Part shown: positions 16,863-25,200 of the stretch, piece after piece
Layout: every line of letters begins with the position of its first letter
Position numbering within the stretch: the stretch's first letter is position 1
Source: Leucobacter sp. UT-8R-CII-1-4
GTDB taxonomy: Bacteria > Actinomycetota > Actinomycetes > Actinomycetales > Microbacteriaceae
Direction: 5' to 3'
NCBI RefSeq assembly: GCF_030010235.1
Contig: NZ_JASCRS010000002.1
Span: 248,001-312,000, forward strand
Length of the DNA: 64,000 bases
Notes under the pieces: model-generated
The model's input: only the letters and a program-made list of their open reading frames with translations
What the model was told of the DNA's origin: nothing
Database searches by the model: none
Made by a program: the position numbers and the translations under genes

Positions 16863-18113
16863 GTGAGTAGCTCTAGGGTGTTTGTAGGCCGCCTCGCTGG
16901 ACGCGGGGTGTTCGACCCTGCGGGCGAGCGCATCGGAAAACTGCGTGACGTGCTGGTCGTCTACCGAGCGCAGACCGCCCCGCGCGTGGTCGGCCTCATC
17001 GTTGAGATTCCCGGTAAACGCCGCGTCTTCGTGCCGATTGGTCGAGTTACCTCGATGAGTTCTGGGCAGATCATTATGACTGGCCTGATCAATGTGCGCC
17101 GCTTCGAACAGCGCGGGGGCGAGACTCGAATTCTGGCTGAAATGATCGGCCAAGAAGTGCGCCTCACCGAGGGCGATGTGAAGGCTCGAATCGAAGACGC
17201 TGCCATTGACCGATTGAAGTCCGGCGAATGGGTAGTGAGCCAGCTTTTTGTGCGCTTGCCAAAACCGTCTGCACCTTTCGCCAAGGGCGACTCACGCACC
17301 GTTCGTTGGAGCGATGTGCAGCGGCAGTCTGACGGCACCGCTCCGCACTCAGCCGAGCTGCTCATTCAGACTCTTGTAGATCTCAAACCAGCGGATCTTG
17401 CCGAAGCCCTTCTCGAACTTCCCATTGGCCGAATGGGCACTGTGATTGCTGAGCTTGCCGATGACCGTGTGGCAGACGCGCTCGAAGAAATGACCGAGAG
17501 CGATCAACTTGCCTTGCTGGCGCTACTCCCCCGCGACCGTGCGGCAGACGTGCTCGATCACATGGAAGCAGACGACGCGGCCGACCTCATTTCGGCGCTA
17601 CCCGCAGCCCAAGGTGAGCAACTCCTTGAGCTCATGGAGCCGGAAGAAGCCGAAGATGTGCGCCGCCTGCTCGAATATGACGCAGACACCGCTGGCGGCC
17701 TGATGAGCCCTAGCCCAATCGTGCTCTCAGCCGAATCCAGCGTCGCCGAGGGACTTGCCATGATTCGTCGCAGCGAGGTGCCAGTAGCAATGGCTTCGGC
17801 TGTCTACGTCACACACCCGCCCTACGAGACCCCAACCGGCGAGTACCTTGGCATGGCCCATTTTCAGCATATGCTGCGGGTGCCGCCACACGAGCGACTT
17901 TCAGCATTGCTAGATACCGAGGTTGAAGCAGTGCCGGTGCACGCGAGCACAGCTGAGGTTGCCCGCAGGCTTGCCAGCTATGACATGGTTGCACTGCCCG
18001 TGGTGGATCACAGCGGGCAGCTTGTTGGCGTTGTCACGGTCGACGATGTGCTCGACCATCTTCTGCCCGATGATTGGCGTCACGCCGATGACGAGTCAGG
18101 GAGTGCGCAATGA
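16863..18113 (+). CDS. PRC-barrel/MgtE N-terminal/CBS-domain protein without membrane part
   Basis: Protein of 416 aa. Residues about 5-90 look like a PRC-barrel domain (FDPAGERIGKLRDVLVVYRA). Residues about 155-275 are the helical MgtE N-domain (LKPADLAEALLELP and DHMEADDAADLISALP). Residues about 280-405 are a pair of CBS domains ending in LVGVVTVDDVLDHLLPDDW. MgtE proper continues with five membrane helices, which are absent here, so this is not a transporter by itself. The stop overlaps the start of the DUF1003 membrane protein as ATGA, which suggests a Mg2+- or nucleotide-sensing partner. Actinobacteria widely keep this arrangement. Confidence 0.87.
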   Translation: MSSSRVFVGRLAGRGVFDPAGERIGKLRDVLVVYRAQTAPRVVGLIVEIPGKRRVFVPIGRVTSMSSGQIIMTGLINVRRFEQRGGETRILAEMIGQEVRLTEGDVKARIEDAAIDRLKSGEWVVSQLFVRLPKPSAPFAKGDSRTVRWSDVQRQSDGTAPHSAELLIQTLVDLKPADLAEALLELPIGRMGTVIAELADDRVADALEEMTESDQLALLALLPRDRAADVLDHMEADDAADLISALPAAQGEQLLELMEPEEAEDVRRLLEYDADTAGGLMSPSPIVLSAESSVAEGLAMIRRSEVPVAMASAVYVTHPPYETPTGEYLGMAHFQHMLRVPPHERLSALLDTEVEAVPVHASTAEVARRLASYDMVALPVVDHSGQLVGVVTVDDVLDHLLPDDWRHADDESGSAQ

Positions 18114-18727
18114 GTGTGTTTCGTCGAAATCAAGACTTCGATGCGCCACAGCAGAGCGCGAGCGGCCGACAACGCCTCAACCTGCGCATCGGCGAGGGCG
18201 GCAATGACTCGGGCAACGAGGTCTTCGGTCGATGGACCGAAGGTATCGCTCGAGGCATGGGCACCCCGTGGTTCTTGCTCGCGCTAACCCTGTTTTGTGT
18301 GGTGTGGCTTGCGTGGAACACGCTCGGGCCAAACGAATGGCGTTTTGACTCTGCGGCGCTTGGCTTTACAGCGCTGACGCTGATTTTGTCATTGCAGGCG
18401 TCGTATGCCGCACCAATGATTCTGCTTGCGCAGAACCGTCAAGACGACCGTGACCGAGTGCAGATTGAGCAGGACCGTCAGCGGGCAGAACGAAATCTTG
18501 CAGACACTGAGTTTCTCGCTCGCGAGGTGGTTGCGCTTCGCCTCGCTATGAAAGATCTGCCCGACCGCGAATTCGTGCGCGCCGAGCTTCGTGCCCTACT
18601 TACCGATCTGCTTGAGAACGATGCAGATGAGCATGCCGCGCAAGCCGAGCAGAACGCCACACCCATCACCGAGTCGCTCACCGTGATTCGCCCTGATCAA
18701 CTAGATAAGCCTCAAACAGAAAAGTAA
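18110..18727 (+). CDS. DUF1003 membrane protein
   Basis: Protein of 205 aa with two membrane helices (about residues 55-75 and 85-107, GTPWFLLALTLFCVVWLAWN and ALGFTALTLILSLQASYAAP) and the DUF1003 motif LLAQNRQDDRDR. The C-terminal half is a charged coiled coil. The function of the family is unknown. It is coupled to the MgtE_N/CBS protein by an ATGA overlap and followed after 9 bp by mrp, forming a three-gene operon. Confidence 0.88.
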   Translation: MSVFRRNQDFDAPQQSASGRQRLNLRIGEGGNDSGNEVFGRWTEGIARGMGTPWFLLALTLFCVVWLAWNTLGPNEWRFDSAALGFTALTLILSLQASYAAPMILLAQNRQDDRDRVQIEQDRQRAERNLADTEFLAREVVALRLAMKDLPDREFVRAELRALLTDLLENDADEHAAQAEQNATPITESLTVIRPDQLDKPQTEK

Positions 18728-18736
18728 CCAAACTAC

Positions 18737-19897
18737 GTGTCGAAAGAGATCGAGCAGGCCGTCTGGCGCTCACTTGAGTCGGTTCGCGACCCCGAGATCA
18801 TGCAGCCCATTACCGGACTCGGAATGGTGCGCAGAGTCGAGGTAGACGACGACGGGCAGGCACGGGTTGGCATTTCGCTCACGATCGCTGGCTGCCCCGC
18901 AGCGCGGCGCATCGAGGCAGAGACCCACGACGCGGTAGCGCAGACAGCTGGTGTGAGTTCAACAGAAATCACTGTCGACGTGATGAGCCCGAGCGAACGA
19001 CAGGCTTTCATTGAACGGGTGCGTGGTTCCCGCGGCAATCGGGTGAGCCAATTTGGCCCCGAGTCCCTCACCCGTGTCATCGCCGTCACCAGTGGCAAGG
19101 GCGGTGTTGGCAAGTCGAGTATCACCACCAATCTCGCGGCAGCATTTGCCGCTCAGGGTTTAAGCGTTGGCATTATCGATGCCGATATTTTTGGGTTCTC
19201 GATCCCCGCGCTGATGGGTCTGGCTCACGACGGTCAGGTCGCCGCACCAACCCGCGTTGACGATCTCATGCTGCCTCCAGTGGCTCACGGCGTGAAGGTC
19301 ATTTCGATCGGCATGTTCCTTGGCGACAAGGATCCTCGCACCACAGCAGTCTCTTGGCGTGGACCGATGCTGCATCGCACTATTGAGCAGTTCTTGCGCG
19401 ATGTTTGGTTTGGCGACCTTGATGTTTTGCTGCTGGATTTACCACCCGGTACCGGCGATATCGCGATCAGCGTCGGCCAGCTACTGCCGCAGGCCGAGGT
19501 GGTTGTGGTGACCACCCCGCAGGCGGCCGCTGCAGATGTCGCCGTGCGCAGTGCTCTGGTTGCTCGGCAAACCGGTCAACGCGTGGTGGGTGTCATTGAG
19601 AACATGGCCGGGCTGATGCAGCCAGATGGCACCGTACTCGAACTCTTTGGTTCGGGCGGCGGCAAGATTGTGGCAGAGCGTCTCACCGAAGTTGAGAACC
19701 CTGACGGCACGAAGGTGCCCTTGCTTGGTTCCGTGCCGCTCAGCCCAGCGTTTCGTGAGAGTGGCGACGAGGGTAGACCTGCGGTGCTCGCTGCACCGCA
19801 CGATCCCGCGTCGGCTGAAATCCTGAGGATTGCTCGTGCGCTGACAATTCGGCCCCGTGGTCTGGCTGGTACCGGCCTGCCTATTTCGCCAGCGTAA
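18737..19897 (+). CDS. mrp: Mrp/ApbC family iron-sulfur carrier P-loop ATPase
   Basis: Protein of 386 aa. The N-terminal MIP18/DUF59 domain (about residues 5-90, SVRDPEIMQPITGLGMV) is followed by the Mrp ATPase with deviant Walker A SGKGGVGKSS (about 118) and DLPPGTGD. It is thought to deliver Fe-S clusters to apoproteins in the cytosol. The CxxC motif that binds the cluster in enterobacterial Mrp is missing: the site reads ENMAGLMQPDGT, as commonly seen in actinobacteria, so cluster binding may differ. The start is GTG 18737. It ends 2 bp before the stop of convergent tatB. Confidence 0.9.
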   Translation: MSKEIEQAVWRSLESVRDPEIMQPITGLGMVRRVEVDDDGQARVGISLTIAGCPAARRIEAETHDAVAQTAGVSSTEITVDVMSPSERQAFIERVRGSRGNRVSQFGPESLTRVIAVTSGKGGVGKSSITTNLAAAFAAQGLSVGIIDADIFGFSIPALMGLAHDGQVAAPTRVDDLMLPPVAHGVKVISIGMFLGDKDPRTTAVSWRGPMLHRTIEQFLRDVWFGDLDVLLLDLPPGTGDIAISVGQLLPQAEVVVVTTPQAAAADVAVRSALVARQTGQRVVGVIENMAGLMQPDGTVLELFGSGGGKIVAERLTEVENPDGTKVPLLGSVPLSPAFRESGDEGRPAVLAAPHDPASAEILRIARALTIRPRGLAGTGLPISPA

Positions 19898-19899
19898 GA

Positions 19900-20421
19900 C
19901 TAGGTAGCTTCGTCGTCGAAGTTCAGGCCGCTTGCTGCGGCCCGAGGCTCGGTGCCGAGCGCGGTTGCGGTCACACCAGCGGCCTCGCTCGCACTAGCGC
20001 CCTCGCTCCCACCGGCAGCGGCAGCACCCGCAGCACCCATAGCGGCGGCGCCGCCGAGCGCACCAGCCGCAACCTCATCGGCTCGCGCTTGCACCCGATC
20101 ACGACGCGCCTGCGCAGCCTCCATGGCTTTTGCCTTGCGAGCTTCGACCTGGGCCTCGCGCTCGTCTTCAATCAGTGCATCACGAATAATCCGGCGAGGA
20201 TCGTATTGCCTCGGATCGAGCTGCTTCCAGTCGACTTCGTCGAACTCGGGCCCCATTTCGTCACGCAAACGATCTTTGGCACCATTTGCCATTCGTTTGA
20301 TCGAACGCACAAACTCGCCAAGCTTCTTCGCATAGAGGGGCAACTTATCTGGCCCGACCACGAAGAGCGCAATCAACAAGATAACAAATATCTTGTCAAG
20401 CGTGAGCCCACCGAATCCCAT
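19900..20421 (-). CDS. tatB: Sec-independent translocase subunit TatB
   Basis: Protein of 173 aa. A short N-terminal membrane helix (LDKIFVILLIALFVVGPDKLP) is followed by an amphipathic helix (YAKKLGEFVRSIKRMANGAK), the Tat A/B layout. The GPDKLP motif with Glu/Asp-rich tail favours TatB over TatA. The last 60 residues are Ala/Gly-rich and disordered. It recognises twin-arginine substrates with TatC, whose gene is not in this window. The start at 20421 is chosen because the family begins MGFGGLTLDK and TACGAT lies 6 nt upstream; the longer frame has no support. Confidence 0.9.
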   Translation of the reverse strand: MGFGGLTLDKIFVILLIALFVVGPDKLPLYAKKLGEFVRSIKRMANGAKDRLRDEMGPEFDEVDWKQLDPRQYDPRRIIRDALIEDEREAQVEARKAKAMEAAQARRDRVQARADEVAAGALGGAAAMGAAGAAAAGGSEGASASEAAGVTATALGTEPRAAASGLNFDDEAT

Positions 20422-20427
20422 GCTGCC

Positions 20428-20433
20428 ATCGTA
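20428..20433 (-). promoter_or_regulatory. Putative leaderless -10 box of tatB
   Basis: TACGAT on the minus strand, 6 nt before the ATG at 20421. Confidence 0.45.
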
Positions 20434-20533
20434 GCGCCTAGAGCTGCGAAGCTCACACCGCGCGGCAACCCGAGAAATCACGGTATTGCTTGTACCCTAA
20501 ACTCAGTCATCCCGCCAGAAACTCGGAGGAACC

Positions 20534-21166
20534 TTGAGTCGGCTCGAACGCAATTGGCAATATGCCGAACAGTACCCCAACGAAAGCGACGCTCAAGTGT
20601 CGGCTCGTCGGTACTCCATCGAGTTCGGTATCGAGCCCGTCAGCCGCGCAGTGGCAGCTCAGCTTTCCGGCATTGTCGCGGCAACCGCGGCAACCGCGAT
20701 CTGCGAGCTCGGCACGGGCGTTGGCGTTAGCGGTCTCGCTCTCATGCGCTACGCACCAAACGCGACGCTCACCTCTATCGAAATCGATCCTGAGCACATG
20801 CGTCAGGCACGAGCCATCTTTGCTGAGGCTGGCGTGCCCGGCGCACAGCTGCGCCTGATCGAAGGCGATGCTTCGCAGGTAGTTTCCCGCCTGAATCTTG
20901 GCGCCTACGACACCGTGTTGATTGATGCCGATGCGAGCCGCCTACTCGAGTATGTCGAGCAGGCCCTGCAGATCGTGCGCCCAGGTGGCACGATTCTGGT
21001 GCCAAGTGCGTTCGCGCATGGCAAGGTCACCGATCCAGCGTCGCGTGATGAAATCACCCAGAACATGCGCGATCTTCTTGCGATGGTAGCTGATTCACCT
21101 GCGATCGCTCCTGTGCTCTCGCCTGCCGGCGATGGCCTGCTGATGCTCACCCGCCTCAAAGACTGA
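20534..21166 (+). CDS. SAM-dependent O-methyltransferase (family 3)
   Basis: Protein of 210 aa with Rossmann-fold methyltransferase motifs: SAM-binding CELGTGVGVSGLALMRYAP, SIEIDPEH, EGDASQVV and DTVLIDADASR, followed by LQIVRPGGTILV. The family includes catechol- and caffeoyl-CoA-type O-methyltransferases; the natural substrate here is unknown. The start is TTG 20534 with a strong SD (GGAGGAACC). Actinobacteria often keep this gene next to tatB/mrp, as here. A terminator is found at 21274. Confidence 0.87.
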   Translation: MSRLERNWQYAEQYPNESDAQVSARRYSIEFGIEPVSRAVAAQLSGIVAATAATAICELGTGVGVSGLALMRYAPNATLTSIEIDPEHMRQARAIFAEAGVPGAQLRLIEGDASQVVSRLNLGAYDTVLIDADASRLLEYVEQALQIVRPGGTILVPSAFAHGKVTDPASRDEITQNMRDLLAMVADSPAIAPVLSPAGDGLLMLTRLKD

Positions 21167-21273
21167 AGGAAGCCCCGACTCACGAATACTGATCGGCCCA
21201 GGTAATCGTTCCATCAGTCAGCTGATGGCGCACTCCAGCCGCAATGAATTCGGCGAATCTAGCTGATAGACAC

Positions 21274-21309
21274 GAAAAGCCCCCGTCAACCTCGACGGGG
21301 GCTTTTCTC
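21274..21309. terminator. Bidirectional terminator
   Basis: Perfect 14-bp stem GAAAAGCCCCCGTC (21274-21287) with 21294-21307. The arms supply a T run on both strands. It separates the methyltransferase gene from the convergent DUF3117 gene. Confidence 0.92.
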
Positions 21310-21320
21310 TTGGTATGTGG

Positions 21321-21491
21321 TTAACCGTCGAGAACGGCGTTCAGCACGTCTCTCAGTTCGGTCGCCTCTGCGTCGTTCACCGAGACGACCAGGCGGCCAC
21401 CGCCCTCGAGCGGCACGCGAACCACGATCACGCGAGTCTCGCGCACCGCTTCCATTGGTCCATCGCCGGTCCGGGGTTTCATTGCAGCCAT
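21321..21491 (-). CDS. DUF3117 family small protein
   Basis: Protein of 56 aa, easily missed because of its size. It begins MAAMKPRTGDGPMEAVRETR and contains VPLEGGGRLVV, the hallmark of the actinobacterial DUF3117 family. The SD GAGGAG lies 6 nt before ATG 21491. Its function is unknown; the fold is predicted to be a small beta-rich domain. It lies downstream of dapE in the same direction, 61 bp away. Confidence 0.88.
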   Translation of the reverse strand: MAAMKPRTGDGPMEAVRETRVIVVRVPLEGGGRLVVSVNDAEATELRDVLNAVLDG

Positions 21492-21552
21492 TGCTTCTCC
21501 TCTATGTGAGCCTACGTTTCTATTGTATCGGGCATCACCCGTACGCGAAAAA

Positions 21553-22656
21553 CTAGATTGACTCAGATTTCAGCCAATGACGCAGCGCATCGGCGGTTTG
21601 TGTGATCTGCGAAACAGGAACTCGCTCGTCATCGGCATGTGCCAACGACGGATCTCCCGGCCCAAAATTCACCGCAGGCACCCCGAGCGCCGAGAACCGC
21701 GAAACATCAGTCCAGCCGACTTTCGCCCGCGGTTTCGCGCCAACTGCGGCCACAAATCCCTGCGCAAAAGGAGCGTCAAGGCCCGGCCGTGCACCCTCTG
21801 CCAGGTCAGTCACCTCAAACTCATCGACGTCTGCAAAAAATTCGCGCACAAATTGCACGGCCTCTTCGCCGCTCTGGTTCGGTGCAAAACGGTAATTCAC
21901 ATCAATATCGCAACGATCTGGAATCACATTGCCTGCGACACCTCCGCTCACTCGCACCGCATTCAAACCCTCGCGGTAGTCAAGTCCATCGACGTGCACA
22001 GTACGCGGTTCATAGTTTGCGAGACGCTCCAAAAGTTCACCAGCACGGTGGATCGCGTTCACACCCATCCACGCCCGCGCAGAGTGAGCCCGCTTGCCAA
22101 GCATCGACACCCGCACCCGGAGAGTTCCGTTGCAGCCGCCCTCAATGGCACCAGCAGTGGGTTCGCACAAGATCGCAAAATCTGCGTCAAAAAGCTCCGG
22201 GTGATTTCTAGTTGCCCGACCAAGACCGTTCAACTCACTTGCCACTTCTTCGTGGTCGTACCAAACCCAAGTCACGTCAACGTTTGGCTCAGAAAGTTCA
22301 AGCGCAAGCGAAAGCTGCACCGCAGCTCCAGCCTTCATATCGACAGTGCCACGCCCCCAGATCACTGGCTCGCCCTGCTCATCAAGCTCGTCGCGCACCG
22401 GCAAATTGTTATTGATCGGCACCGTGTCGATATGGCCCGCAATAATGACCCGTTTTGCGCGGCCAAGATTCGTGCGAGCAATCAGCGCATCACCATCACG
22501 CAGCACAGACAGATGCGGCGCCGTACGCAGCAGTGCCTCAATCGAGTCGGCGATCCCCCGCTCGTTACCTGAGACAGATTGAATATTGCAAAGCTGCCGC
22601 GTTAGCTCGACGGGATCGCTCGGATCTAGGACAGGTGTTTCGGCCAGATTGCTCAC
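21553..22656 (-). CDS. dapE: Succinyl-diaminopimelate desuccinylase
   Basis: Protein of 367 aa (M20 peptidase family) that removes succinate from N-succinyl-LL-diaminopimelate in lysine and peptidoglycan precursor synthesis. Zinc ligands are visible: [38 protein letters not shown] and a late [15 protein letters not shown]. The start is GTG 22656, with TAGAGT 6 nt upstream on the minus strand and no SD, so the mRNA is probably leaderless. It is divergent from dapD, which encodes another step of the same pathway, with only 17 bp between the two starts. Confidence 0.93.
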   Translation of the reverse strand: MSNLAETPVLDPSDPVELTRQLCNIQSVSGNERGIADSIEALLRTAPHLSVLRDGDALIARTNLGRAKRVIIAGHIDTVPINNNLPVRDELDEQGEPVIWGRGTVDMKAGAAVQLSLALELSEPNVDVTWVWYDHEEVASELNGLGRATRNHPELFDADFAILCEPTAGAIEGGCNGTLRVRVSMLGKRAHSARAWMGVNAIHRAGELLERLANYEPRTVHVDGLDYREGLNAVRVSGGVAGNVIPDRCDIDVNYRFAPNQSGEEAVQFVREFFADVDEFEVTDLAEGARPGLDAPFAQGFVAAVGAKPRAKVGWTDVSRFSALGVPAVNFGPGDPSLAHADDERVPVSQITQTADALRHWLKSESI

Positions 22657-22673
22657 ACTATTACTCTAGAGGT
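22657..22673. promoter_or_regulatory. Overlapping bidirectional leaderless promoter of dapE and dapD
   Basis: The whole intergenic region is 17 bp. TACTCT (22662-22667, plus) is 6 nt before the dapD ATG. TAGAGT (22663-22668, minus) is 6 nt before the dapE GTG. The two -10 boxes share five base pairs, so one near-symmetric element seems to drive both genes and each -35 region must lie inside the opposite coding sequence. Confidence 0.6.
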
Positions 22674-23618
22674 ATGAGTAATTCTCGATTCGCGTGGGCC
22701 GAAGGCCTCGCCACAATTGCCGCTGACGGACTCCTGCTCGATGCTTGGTTTCCCTCACCGCAACTCGGTGAGCGCCCAGCAGATCATGCGCAATCACCAG
22801 AAATGCTCGCTGAACAGGGGCACGACGAAACCCGAAACGTCTCGATCCGCGCCATCGTCGTAAGCATCGACCTTGATGTGGCACCCGCCAGCACTGAAGA
22901 TGCCTACCTTCGTCTGCACCTGCTTTCACACTGTCTGGCACAACCAAACTCGATCAACCTTGACGGGATCTTTGGCAAGCTGCCAAATGTTGCCTGGACT
23001 AACGCAGGCCCAATGGCACTCGCGGATTACAGCGCGCGGCTCCCGCTCCTCAAACGCAAAGGCATTACCGCGGTTGGCGTCGACAAGTTTCCGCGGCTCA
23101 CAGATTACGTGTTGCCCGAAGGCGTGCGAATCGCCGACGCCTCACGAGTTCGCCTGGGCGCACACCTTGCACCCGGCACCACAGTAATGCACGAGGGATT
23201 CGTGAACTTTAATGCCGGCACCCTCGGCGCTTCTATGGTTGAAGGTCGCATCTCGCAAGGAGTTGTGGTCGGCGAAGGCAGCGACATTGGTGGCGGCGCA
23301 TCGATCATGGGAACGCTCTCAGGCGGTGGCACACAGCGCATATCAATTGGTGAGCGGGCGCTGCTGGGTGCGAACGCCGGCATCGGTATCTCAATTGGCG
23401 ATGACTGCGTAGTCGAAGCCGGGCTCTACGTGACAGCAGGTACCAAAGTGCTGCTGCCACAGGGACACTCTGGCAGCAGCGAACCGACCGAGATCAAAGC
23501 ACTTGCACTCTCGGGCTTGCCCAGCCTGCTGTTTCGCCGCAACTCAACAAGCGGCGCAGTCGAGGTTATTCCGCGCAGCGGCAGCGGCATCGCGTTAAAC
23601 GCCGCGCTGCACGCGTAG
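22674..23618 (+). CDS. dapD: 2,3,4,5-tetrahydropyridine-2,6-dicarboxylate N-succinyltransferase
   Basis: Protein of 314 aa of the actinobacterial DapD type. It transfers succinyl from succinyl-CoA to tetrahydrodipicolinate in DAP synthesis. The C-terminal half is a left-handed beta-helix with hexapeptide repeats ([38 protein letters not shown] and [19 protein letters not shown]). The ATG at 22674 is preceded by the shared 17-bp promoter; an AGAGG stretch is too close to the ATG to serve as SD. The longer open frame upstream overlaps dapE and is rejected. Confidence 0.93.
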   Translation: MSNSRFAWAEGLATIAADGLLLDAWFPSPQLGERPADHAQSPEMLAEQGHDETRNVSIRAIVVSIDLDVAPASTEDAYLRLHLLSHCLAQPNSINLDGIFGKLPNVAWTNAGPMALADYSARLPLLKRKGITAVGVDKFPRLTDYVLPEGVRIADASRVRLGAHLAPGTTVMHEGFVNFNAGTLGASMVEGRISQGVVVGEGSDIGGGASIMGTLSGGGTQRISIGERALLGANAGIGISIGDDCVVEAGLYVTAGTKVLLPQGHSGSSEPTEIKALALSGLPSLLFRRNSTSGAVEVIPRSGSGIALNAALHA

Positions 23619-23684
23619 CCTCGCCTTCGGGTCACTCACCCGCTCGCTGCGCGTTACTCTGCGCAGAATGACGACGGGACAGCA

Positions 23685-23724
23685 AAGGCCCGCTCACTGT
23701 GACAAGCTCAGTGCGCGGGCCTTG
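23685..23724. terminator. Terminator between convergent dapD and gltA
   Basis: 15-bp stem AAGGCCCGCTCACTG (23685-23699) with 23709-23723, one mismatch. It is GC-rich and short T runs flank both sides. Confidence 0.8.
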
Positions 23725-23732
23725 TTGTAGTT

Positions 23733-25022
23733 TTAGCGGTTCAGATGGCGCTCTGGGCTGCCAATGTAGAGCTGCTGTGGGCGACCAATCTTGGTCTGCA
23801 TGTCTTCGCGAGCTTCACGCCACTGCGCGATCCAACCGGGCAGACGACCGATCGCAAACAGCACGGTGAACATGCGGGTCGGGAAGCCCATTGCCTTGTA
23901 GATCACGCCGGTGTAGAAGTCGACGTTCGGGTAGAGCTTACGCTCCTTGAAGTAATCATCTTCAAGAGCGATCTGCTCAAGCTCCTGCGCCAACGCGAGC
24001 AGTGGATCGTTCACACCAAGCTCAGCAAGAACCTTGCCTGCGCTTTCGCGAACAATACGAGCGCGTGGATCATAGTTCTTGTAGACGCGGTGGCCAAAGC
24101 CCATCAGCTTGACACCCGCCTCCTTGTTCTTGACCTTCTCCACGAAGGCGCCAACGCCCTGGCCGCTCTCCTGAATCTGAGCGAGCATCGAAAGCACGGC
24201 TTCGTTTGCGCCACCGTGCAGCGGGCCCGAGAGCGCGTTGATACCGGCAGAGACCGACGAGAACATATTTGCTCCAGTCGACCCAACCAGACGAACGGTA
24301 GAAGTCGAAGCGTTCTGTTCGTGATCGGCGTGCAGAATGAGCAGTTTGTCGAGCGCGTCAACAAGAACCGGGTTCAGCACATACTCTTCAGCGCGGTTGC
24401 CGAAGTTCAGGCGCAAGAAGTTCTCAACAAAACTCAGGTTGTTGTCTGGGTACAGGAAGGCCTGCCCGATCGACTTCTTGTGAGCGTAAGCGGCAAGTAC
24501 CGGCAGCTTTGCGAGCAGACGAATGGTGTTGACGTGCACGAACTCTTCGACCGAAGTGTCGAGCGAGTCTTCGTAGTAGGTCGACATTGTCTGCAGGCCA
24601 CCCGAGAGCACCGCCATCGGGTGAGCCGTGTGCGGCACACCCTCAAAGTAGTAGCGCATGTCTTCGTGCAGCAGCGTGTGTCGACGAATCTCACCGTCGA
24701 AGGAAGCCAGTTGATCGGCAGTCGGCAATTCGCCGTAGATCAGCAGATAAGCAACCTCAAGAAAGCTCGACTTTGCAGCCAGCTCTTCGATTGGATAGCC
24801 ACGGTAACGCAAAATGCCCTGGTCGCCATCGATAAAGGTGATAGCTGACTTTGTTGAGGCAGTGTTTACGAATCCATAGTCGAGCGCTGTATGGCCTGTT
24901 TGACGGGTCAGCGCGCTCACATCGATAGCGGGGTTTCCGTCTGTTGCAGTCAGCACAGGCAGCTCTGCCTCGCGCCCAGCAACGGTCAGCCTTGCGGTCT
25001 GGCCCTGCGTCGATTCGGTCAC
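23733..25022 (-). CDS. gltA: Citrate synthase
   Basis: Protein of 429 aa (type II hexameric-like length). It condenses oxaloacetate and acetyl-CoA to citrate. Catalytic residues lie in LHADHEQNASTSTVR, GPLHGGANEAVL, GFGHRVYKNYDPRA and PNVDFYTGVIY. The start GTG 25022 is preceded by the strong SD GAGGAGG. The protein begins MTESTQGQTARLTVAGREAE, normal for actinobacterial GltA. It is monocistronic, and a palindromic AT-rich stretch sits upstream. Confidence 0.95.
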   Translation of the reverse strand: MTESTQGQTARLTVAGREAELPVLTATDGNPAIDVSALTRQTGHTALDYGFVNTASTKSAITFIDGDQGILRYRGYPIEELAAKSSFLEVAYLLIYGELPTADQLASFDGEIRRHTLLHEDMRYYFEGVPHTAHPMAVLSGGLQTMSTYYEDSLDTSVEEFVHVNTIRLLAKLPVLAAYAHKKSIGQAFLYPDNNLSFVENFLRLNFGNRAEEYVLNPVLVDALDKLLILHADHEQNASTSTVRLVGSTGANMFSSVSAGINALSGPLHGGANEAVLSMLAQIQESGQGVGAFVEKVKNKEAGVKLMGFGHRVYKNYDPRARIVRESAGKVLAELGVNDPLLALAQELEQIALEDDYFKERKLYPNVDFYTGVIYKAMGFPTRMFTVLFAIGRLPGWIAQWREAREDMQTKIGRPQQLYIGSPERHLNR

Positions 25023-25126
25023 GTTGCCTCCTCGTGATTCGTTGCAGTGAACCGTCGCCCCTCTTGAAGGCGACGTGTTCCCAGCTTAGCCCGTTCACCA
25101 GGGCAAATTCGCCCTCCTACCCTTGA

Positions 25127-25155
25127 TTCGATACCAAAAAATATCTCGATATCGA
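25127..25155. promoter_or_regulatory. AT-rich palindromic upstream region of gltA
   Basis: The 178-bp gap between gltA and dapC contains TTCGATACC (25128-25134 region) and a perfect palindrome TCGATATCGA (25146-25155) separated by an A-rich tract. It could hold the gltA promoter or an operator. No regulator can be named from sequence. Confidence 0.25.
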
Positions 25156-25200
25156 AACAAACGCAGTATTTCCGCCGAGGAACCCCTACAACTACAGCGT

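Noticed and set aside
21577-22572. 331-codon frame on the plus strand across dapE
   Set aside because: It is the antisense shadow of dapE, which has all metal-binding motifs.
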